Shown here: positions 4,874 through 9,720 of the stretch, piece by piece
Position numbering within the stretch: the first letter of the stretch is position 1
How the letters are laid out: each line of letters begins with the position of its first letter
DNA from: an uncultured Roseburia sp.
GTDB taxonomy: Bacteria; Bacillota; Clostridia; Lachnospirales; Lachnospiraceae
Reading direction: 5' to 3'
DNA length: 9,720 nucleotides
Assembly: GCA_905206195.1 (NCBI GenBank)
Contig: CAJLGN010000025.1
Coordinates: forward strand, 1 to 9,720
The notes under the pieces: generated by a model
Database searches by the model: none
What the model was told of the DNA's origin: nothing
The model's input: the letters and a program-made list of their open reading frames with translations, nothing else
Translations under genes and position numbers: made by a program

Positions 4874-6145
4874 TTACCGTTCCTCCCCTGTCTCAAACAC
4901 CTCATACTGGCACTTTGGACTGCCGCAGACCGGACAGCGCTCCGGGACATCCTCGTCCGCCATCACGTAGCCGCAGATCGGGCAGACATAGATCTGCTCT
5001 CTCTCAAAATGCTCCATGTCAGACGCCTCTCTAAGCAGTGCCGCATGCACTTTCTCCGCGGCTGCCGCCCCCTTGTAAGCCTGTCTCGCCAGGGGCTCAT
5101 CATGCTTGTTCGCATAGTCCGCCATCATCCGGTACATCGTCTCATACTCAAACTGCTCCCCGGGAATAAAGCTGTCCACCGCCTCAGAAAAGGCCGTCGG
5201 GCGCTCCAGGACGGAATAAAAGTTTTTGGCGTGGCGGTATTCCGAGTCAGCCAGCGCCTCAAACAAATTTGCGATGCGGTGAAATCCCCTCCTTTTCGCG
5301 CGGTCCGCGAACATTAGGTACCGCAGATGCGCCATCAGCTCACCTTTGATCGCCTCCTCCAACCGCTCCTTTAAGACGCCATCTCTCCGCTCGCGCAGGT
5401 AACAGTCTTCCGCGATATCAGAAAAACGGTAGACAAGCGCCCCGTTCTCCATATAAAAGTGAATCATGTGGTGATTCACATCGCAGGCCCGGATGTCCTC
5501 CGACACATCCTCGATCATGGCCCCACCGCCCCCGGTGCAGATGAGAGGAATCCCGTCCACCTCATCCACAAAACAGGAATGAACGTGACCGCACAACAAA
5601 TATTTCACCTTCTCCCTCCAAGGCTCATAAGCGTTCTTCAGACGCACATACTCCTCCTCTGAGACCGCATTTTGGATAAAATAATTTGGCACCGGAATGT
5701 GGAAGGAGAGGACTGCACGCTTCACCTCATCCATCGCCAGCACCTCGCGCAGCAGCTGAATTCCCTCCTCCTCAAAACTGCGCATCGCATTGTCGATGAC
5801 GATCAGCGCAAATTCATCCGCCACAATGGCGTAATTGGGGAGCCCAAAATAGTCCTCGTAGGCCCCCGTATCGTGGTTGCCCCGCAGGACATAGACATCG
5901 TTTGCCGCGACTGTCTCCGTCAGGGCACAGATATCTCTGTAATACTGCTTTGTGCCCACAGGAACTAAATCCCCCACCACCAGCGTCATGTCATCGCGGG
6001 CACTCTCCTCGAGCGCGCCCGCGTACACTTTCATATTGTAAGTTCCCAGACCGTCACAGCCCGGATCGCCGATCACCCCAAAGGAGCGGACGCCCCCCAC
6101 ACGGAGAATCGGAGCATTCACTTTTTGTATCTTGTTCTTTTGCAT
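4874..6145 (-). CDS. Metallophosphoesterase-rubrerythrin fusion protein
   Basis: This 423-residue cytoplasmic protein joins two usually separate enzymes. Residues about 20-245 are a calcineurin-like phosphoesterase with a complete two-metal set: D27 (GDPG, as in purple acid phosphatases), D59 (GDL), N90-H91 (GNHD), H149 (SFHIP), and H187 and H189 (GHVHS). Residues about 255-385 are a ferritin-like rubrerythrin domain with the expected diiron ligands E269, E302, H305, E330, E333, E364 and H367. A rubredoxin tail follows, with C388, C391, C404 and C407 (CPIC...CPVC). Rubrerythrins reduce peroxide in anaerobes; the phosphoesterase substrate is unknown. Because the whole reads in one frame with no sign of a frameshift, it is a true fusion. 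The ATG at 6145 has an AGGAAG site. It follows asnS by 90 bp on the same strand and may be partly transcribed with it. Confidence 0.92.
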   Translation of the reverse strand: MQKNKIQKVNAPILRVGGVRSFGVIGDPGCDGLGTYNMKVYAGALEESARDDMTLVVGDLVPVGTKQYYRDICALTETVAANDVYVLRGNHDTGAYEDYFGLPNYAIVADEFALIVIDNAMRSFEEEGIQLLREVLAMDEVKRAVLSFHIPVPNYFIQNAVSEEEYVRLKNAYEPWREKVKYLLCGHVHSCFVDEVDGIPLICTGGGGAMIEDVSEDIRACDVNHHMIHFYMENGALVYRFSDIAEDCYLRERRDGVLKERLEEAIKGELMAHLRYLMFADRAKRRGFHRIANLFEALADSEYRHAKNFYSVLERPTAFSEAVDSFIPGEQFEYETMYRMMADYANKHDEPLARQAYKGAAAAEKVHAALLREASDMEHFEREQIYVCPICGYVMADEDVPERCPVCGSPKCQYEVFETGEER

Positions 6146-6179
6146 CTATCTTCCTGCCTTTCTCTCTTGCATTTGCACG

Positions 6180-6213
6180 AAAAGCCATCCCCCGGTAAAA
6201 TCAAGGAATGGCT
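6180..6213 (-). terminator. Stem-loop after asnS, possible leaky terminator
   Basis: On the minus strand AGCCATTCC (6205-6213) pairs with GGGATGGCT (6183-6191), nine pairs including one G-U, around a 13-base loop, followed by a run of four T. It lies 22 bases after the asnS stop and 35 bases before the fusion-protein start. The short T tract suggests partial termination, letting some transcripts continue into the next gene, for which no separate promoter is evident. Confidence 0.5.
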
Positions 6214-6235
6214 CTGTGCGTAGCTCATATTTTAT

Positions 6236-7627
6236 TTACAGTTCACAGTTATTCACAGTTCTCGGGAACGGAACAACATCGCGGATATTGGACATACCGG
6301 TCAAGTACATCACGCAGCGATCAAAGCCAAGTCCAAAGCCCGCATGGCGCGCAGAACCGTATTTGCGCAGATCCATGTAAAATCCATAATCCTTCTCGTC
6401 GAGCCCCATCTCGTCAATGCGTGCGCGCAGCTTGTCGTAATCGTCCTCCCTCTGACTTCCTCCGATGATCTCACCGATGCCCGGCACGAGACAATCCACC
6501 GCCGCCACCGTCTTTCCGTCTTCGTTCTGCTTCATATAGAACGCCTTGATCTCCTTGGGATAGTCTGTCACAAACACCGGACGCTTGTAGACCACCTCAG
6601 TCAGGTAGCGCTCATGCTCAGTCTGCAAATCCGCCCCCCAGGACACCTTGTACTCAAACTTATCGTTGTGCTTCTCAAGAATCCCGATCGCCTCAGTGTA
6701 GGTCACGCGGGCAAAATCCGAATTCATCACATGATTCAGGCGCTCCAAGAGCCCCTTATCAATAAAGCTATTGAAGAATGCCATCTCCTCGGGCGCATGC
6801 TCCAACACATAGCGGATAATATACTTTAACATGCTCTCCGCAAGCATCATATCGTCATCGAGGTCCGCGAACGCGATCTCCGGCTCGATCATCCAAAACT
6901 CCGCTGCGTGGCGCGTCGTGTTGGAATTCTCCGCACGGAAGGTCGGTCCGAATGTGTAGATATTCTTGAATGCCATCGCGTAGGTCTCGCCGTTTAACTG
7001 ACCGCTGACCGTGAGGTTCGTCTGCTTTCCAAAGAAATCCTGCGCGTAATCCACGCTTCCATCTGCGTTTTTGGGCATGTTGCAGAGATCCAGGGTCGTC
7101 ACCTGAAACATCTCGCCGGCGCCCTCGCAGTCACTCCCCGTGATCAGCGGTGTGTGCACGTAGACAAAATCGCGCTCCTGGAAAAATTTATGGACTGCGT
7201 AAGCGATCAGAGATCGCACGCGGAACACCGCCTCAAACGTGTTCGTCCGCGGTCTCAAATGCGAGATTGTCCGCAGATATTCAAAGCTGTGCTTCTTCTT
7301 CTGCAGCGGGTAATCCGGCGTGGACTCTCCCTCCACCGCAATGATCTCCGCCTGAATCTCAAACGGCTGCTTCATATCCGGCGTCGCAACGAGTTTTCCG
7401 GTCACAATGATTGCCGCCCCGACGTTCAGCTTTTCCACCTCCGCAAAATTCTCCAGCATATCCGAAAAGACCACCTGTACCGGCTCAAAAAATGTTCCGT
7501 CATTCACCACAATAAAACCGAAATTTTTCGAGTTGCGGATGCTTCTGACCCATCCTCCGATCGTCACGGTCTGGTCAAAATAATCTTCTTTTTTGCGGAA
7601 CAATTCCCTTACATTTACCAAATCCAT
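6236..7627 (-). CDS. asnS: Asparaginyl-tRNA synthetase
   Basis: This is a class IIb aminoacyl-tRNA synthetase of 463 residues that charges tRNA-Asn with asparagine. The N-terminal OB-fold anticodon-binding domain (about residues 1-100, starting [14 protein letters not shown]) is followed by the catalytic domain. Motif 2 is FRAE at 230-233 with the nearby TTRH, and motif 3 is GFGLGFDR at 430-437. The SGQLNGE segment and the C-terminal [11 protein letters not shown] separate it from aspartyl-tRNA synthetase. The ATG at 7627 is preferred because GGAGG lies five bases before it; the in-frame ATG four codons upstream overlaps that site and lacks its own. A promoter with exact 17-base spacing lies about 50 bases upstream. 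No T-box-like leader fits in the short gap, so regulation by uncharged tRNA is not evident. Length is normal for the family. Confidence 0.97.
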   Translation of the reverse strand: MDLVNVRELFRKKEDYFDQTVTIGGWVRSIRNSKNFGFIVVNDGTFFEPVQVVFSDMLENFAEVEKLNVGAAIIVTGKLVATPDMKQPFEIQAEIIAVEGESTPDYPLQKKKHSFEYLRTISHLRPRTNTFEAVFRVRSLIAYAVHKFFQERDFVYVHTPLITGSDCEGAGEMFQVTTLDLCNMPKNADGSVDYAQDFFGKQTNLTVSGQLNGETYAMAFKNIYTFGPTFRAENSNTTRHAAEFWMIEPEIAFADLDDDMMLAESMLKYIIRYVLEHAPEEMAFFNSFIDKGLLERLNHVMNSDFARVTYTEAIGILEKHNDKFEYKVSWGADLQTEHERYLTEVVYKRPVFVTDYPKEIKAFYMKQNEDGKTVAAVDCLVPGIGEIIGGSQREDDYDKLRARIDEMGLDEKDYGFYMDLRKYGSARHAGFGLGFDRCVMYLTGMSNIRDVVPFPRTVNNCEL

Positions 7628-7679
7628 ACTTTCCTCCATCCACTGTATGCCAGCGCTCTATCCTCAATATCTAACGTCT

Positions 7680-7708
7680 ATCTTATGCTTACTCGCGGAA
7701 AAAATCAA
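7680..7708 (-). promoter_or_regulatory. Promoter of asnS
   Basis: TTGATT (7703-7708) and TAAGAT (7680-7685) on the minus strand are separated by exactly 17 bases. The -35 box begins only three bases beyond the stop codon of the upstream lipoprotein gene. The leader would be about 45 bases long. No terminator hairpin was seen between the two genes, so some readthrough from upstream is likely. Confidence 0.6.
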
Positions 7709-7711
7709 TCC

Positions 7712-8953
7712 CTACTCGGCCGTTTTAGTTCCATCGGTCGCCTCAGTTCCATCCGCCGCACCTGTGGGCGCTGCCTCCGCCACATTGACTGTCGCCGTCT
7801 CCATCAGCTTCTCGAGCGCCGTATCGTAGCGGTAGATGTCCCTGAAATACTTCTCACCGTAGGCTGCATCCCCAAATCCATACTGGCGGTACAGGGTATC
7901 CTCGGACGTATAGCCGGCGCCCGCTATGATCTCCTGAACCCGGGCACTGTAGCCCTCCTCATCGAGCTCGATGCCCAGATCATCTGCGATGGCGTCCATG
8001 ATCAACTCGAAGCTGATTCCCTGTTTCATGCCTTCGGACCACTCCGCCTCGGCCTCCTCCACAGTCTTGCCGAAATAAGTGCTGATATATTCCTCCAGCT
8101 TGCTCTCATCCCCGTCACAGTAATTCTGGATAAACTGCCGCTCATAATCGCTGACCCGCGCCGCGAGATAATCTTCCGGCACCTCCGCGGAACTGTTCTC
8201 AAGCAGGTATTGCTGCACTGCCTTGTAGCTCGCCTCCTCCTTCGAGGACGCGGCGGACTGCTCCATAAACGTGCGGATCTGGGCGTACATCTCCTCCACC
8301 GTGTCCGCCTCAAACTGCTCCCTCGCAAAGTTGTCATCGACCTCGTCAATGCTGATCGGGCGCTGAACTGAATTCACGGTAAAAGTGAACACCACCGCCT
8401 TCCCCGCAAGATCTGCGTTGCCGTAATCCTCCGGGAATGTGACATCCCAGTCGATGACATCGCCGGCTTTTGCTCCCTTCAACCCATCTGAGAACCCTTT
8501 GATATATCCGCTTCCGCTCACCGACGTGTTATTGTAGACATCGATCATCTGATTCTCTGCGCTTCCGCCCTCGAACGCCACGCCGTCCAGCTTCCCGACA
8601 TAGTTCACATTTGCGGCATCGCCATCCTCCACAGGCCCTTCCTTCTCGGTGTAGAACGGCCCATACTGCTGGAACATCTGCTCAAAATAAGCGGTGACAT
8701 CCGCATCATCCACCTCGTAATCCCCGGTGATCGTGACCTCGATCTTGCTGTAATCGCCGAGCTTTACATAGTCACTGCCCTTTAAATCAAAGGCGCTGCT
8801 GGCCGCCGTCACATCGGGCTGTACCTCCCCGGCCTCCGTGGTCTCCACAAGCTCGGTTCCCTCGGCCACGCCGCCGCCCTTTCCAGCTCCACAGCCTGCG
8901 GCTGCGGTCACTGCCATCACACCGATCATCAGCGCTGCTAATTTCTTTTTCAT
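7712..8953 (-). CDS. Trigger factor-like FKBP-type prolyl isomerase lipoprotein
   Basis: This is a 413-residue predicted lipoprotein. The signal peptide (residues 1-20, KKK then a hydrophobic stretch) ends in a lipobox-like AAG before C21, and a low-complexity linker follows. Residues about 62-200 hold a trigger factor-like segment with an FKBP-type peptidyl-prolyl isomerase domain (for example NVNYVGKLDGVAFEGG at 115-130, YIKGFSDGLKGAKAGD at 150-165). Residues about 200-390 form a helical region like the chaperone arm of trigger factor, and the tail is rich in Ala, Thr, Gly and Asp. It probably helps fold exported proteins outside the membrane. The ribosome-binding N-terminal domain of cytoplasmic trigger factor appears to be absent. 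The ATG at 8953 is chosen because AGAGG precedes it and a signal peptide follows; the frame extends 49 codons further upstream without support. It is followed by asnS. Confidence 0.88.
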   Translation of the reverse strand: MKKKLAALMIGVMAVTAAAGCGAGKGGGVAEGTELVETTEAGEVQPDVTAASSAFDLKGSDYVKLGDYSKIEVTITGDYEVDDADVTAYFEQMFQQYGPFYTEKEGPVEDGDAANVNYVGKLDGVAFEGGSAENQMIDVYNNTSVSGSGYIKGFSDGLKGAKAGDVIDWDVTFPEDYGNADLAGKAVVFTFTVNSVQRPISIDEVDDNFAREQFEADTVEEMYAQIRTFMEQSAASSKEEASYKAVQQYLLENSSAEVPEDYLAARVSDYERQFIQNYCDGDESKLEEYISTYFGKTVEEAEAEWSEGMKQGISFELIMDAIADDLGIELDEEGYSARVQEIIAGAGYTSEDTLYRQYGFGDAAYGEKYFRDIYRYDTALEKLMETATVNVAEAAPTGAADGTEATDGTKTAE

Positions 8954-9011
8954 ATTTTTACCTCTTTCTATTCGCTCTTGATAAAAGACAGTTTTTCCGT
9001 CTAACTTTACT

Positions 9012-9020
9012 AACATACCA
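9012..9020 (-). promoter_or_regulatory. Possible extended -10 promoter of the lipoprotein gene
   Basis: On the minus strand TG-G-TATGTT lies about 60 bases before the lipoprotein start and matches an extended -10 element. No good -35 hexamer is seen; a run of nine T lies in that region. The call is weak. Confidence 0.35.
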
Positions 9021-9080
9021 CAATCTCCTCCAAAAAAAAAGACATCGCCCCAAAGTTTCACAAATGTTTCAAATACTCGA

Positions 9081-9109
9081 TTGCTTTTTTCCAAAATCAA
9101 TGCTACAAT
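9081..9109 (+). promoter_or_regulatory. Promoter of the small membrane protein gene
   Basis: TTGCTT (9081-9086) and TACAAT (9104-9109) have an exact 17-base spacing. Together with the AGGAGGA ribosome binding site at 9130-9136, eight bases before the ATG, it predicts a well-expressed plus-strand gene. The 190-bp gap is divergent, shared with the lipoprotein gene on the other strand. Confidence 0.7.
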
Positions 9110-9143
9110 GAAGCGTAAGTTTGATTTTTAGGAGGATTTTGAA

Positions 9144-9641
9144 ATGAGCACGCTCCAGATTGCATTACTGATTATCGCAGCCATCATGATTGTCGGCTTG
9201 ATTGTATTATATTTTCTCGGCAAAAAGGCACAGAAGCGGAAGGAGGAGCAGGATGCGCAGCTCGCCGCCTCCGCCCAGACCATCCCCATGCTAATCATCG
9301 ACAAGAAGCGACTTCGCATCAAAGATTCCGGTCTCCCGCAGATCGTGATCGACCAGACCCCAAAGATGATGCGCCGCTCCAAGCTCCCGATTGTGAAAGC
9401 CAAGGTCGGGCCAAAGGTGATGTCCCTGATCGCGGATGAATCGGTCTATGATCTCATTCCTCTCAAAAAGGAAATCAAGGCAACTGTCAGCGGCATCTAT
9501 ATCACCAAGGTCACAGGTGTGAGAGGTCCTCTTGAAAAGCCCGAGGGCAAAAAGAACTGGAGAGCGCGCCTGAAGGACAAGGCTGCAAGCGCGAACGCAC
9601 AGCTTGCAAATCAGAAAAAAGCAAAAGAAAAGAAAAAATAG
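9144..9641 (+). CDS. Conserved-looking single-pass membrane protein of unknown function
   Basis: This 165-residue protein has one N-terminal membrane helix (about residues 5-25) followed at once by a basic, charged stretch (KKAQKRKEEQ), so the body should lie in the cytoplasm. The middle (residues about 45-130) is a compact region of alternating short hydrophobic and charged segments (TIPMLIIDKKRLRI, KVGPKVMSLI) without cysteines or a motif I know. The C-terminal 35 residues are very rich in Lys and Ala and end in KEKKK. This is unlike YajC in sequence despite the similar layout. It is the only plus-strand gene, with a good promoter and ribosome binding site, and it stands alone. The charged tail could bind nucleic acid or acidic lipid, but that is only a composition-based guess. 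Confidence 0.85.
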   Translation: MSTLQIALLIIAAIMIVGLIVLYFLGKKAQKRKEEQDAQLAASAQTIPMLIIDKKRLRIKDSGLPQIVIDQTPKMMRRSKLPIVKAKVGPKVMSLIADESVYDLIPLKKEIKATVSGIYITKVTGVRGPLEKPEGKKNWRARLKDKAASANAQLANQKKAKEKKK

Positions 9642-9681
9642 CGTACATAAAACGCAGGAGATTTCGGGAGTATCCCAAAGT

Positions 9682-9710
9682 TTGTGTAAACCTCCAAACT
9701 GATGTAAGAT
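9682..9710 (+). promoter_or_regulatory. Promoter-like sequence at the right edge
   Basis: TTGTGT (9682-9687) and TAAGAT (9705-9710) are separated by exactly 17 bases and point out of the window, presumably towards a plus-strand gene beyond the edge. The -35 region lies in a small palindrome GTTTGTGTAAAC (9680-9691), and GGGA/TCCC (9666-9676) lies just before it. No terminator for the preceding membrane protein gene was seen. Confidence 0.5.
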
Positions 9711-9720
9711 AAAATTACTC

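Noticed and set aside
7154..8371. 405-codon plus-strand open frame
   Set aside because: It is the antisense shadow of asnS and the FKBP-type lipoprotein gene, both of which have clear families and start signals.
8954..9100. 49-codon N-terminal extension of the lipoprotein
   Set aside because: The extension would hide the signal peptide and lipobox; the ATG at 8953 has a proper ribosome binding site.

Overview
The window looks like a chromosomal segment of a Clostridia bacterium, most likely of the family Lachnospiraceae. The reasons are a complete SCIFF locus (scfA, scfB) directly in front of secD, a TIGR04086-type membrane protein and an EFR1-type flavodoxin/ferredoxin protein nearby, AGGAGG-type ribosome binding sites with sigma-A-like promoters, and moderate GC. 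Almost every gene is on the minus strand. The exception is one small membrane protein at the right end.

Reading along the minus strand, from right to left: a lipoprotein related to trigger factor/FKBP (7712-8953) and asparaginyl-tRNA synthetase asnS (6236-7627) are followed by a metallophosphoesterase fused to a complete rubrerythrin (4874-6145). Next come a hemolysin III/PAQR membrane protein (4012-4662), a TIGR04086-type four-helix membrane protein (3370-3762), an EFR1-type protein (2325-3149), the SCIFF precursor scfA (2069-2209), the radical SAM maturase scfB (484-1839) and the first 160 residues of secD (1-481, running off the left edge). At the right edge, a promoter and strong ribosome binding site serve a plus-strand gene for an unrecognised single-pass membrane protein (9144-9641).

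The left part is the most interesting. scfA encodes a 46-residue peptide with six cysteines, which ScfB is expected to convert into a thioether-bridged (ranthipeptide-type) product. Two features of this copy stand out. A roughly 200-bp segment with a long imperfect hairpin and an insertion-sequence-like end motif lies between precursor and maturase. An EFR1-type flavodoxin/ferredoxin gene, a plausible electron donor for the Fe-S clusters of ScfB, lies immediately upstream. scfB runs almost directly into secD, repeating a pairing known from many Clostridia.

Several intergenic gaps hold structure that the genes do not explain: the scfA-scfB segment, a hairpin-bearing element at about 3225-3369, inverted repeats next to the hemolysin III and TIGR04086 promoters, and a promoter-like sequence at the right edge. 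I found no rRNA, tRNA, CRISPR array or complete mobile element.
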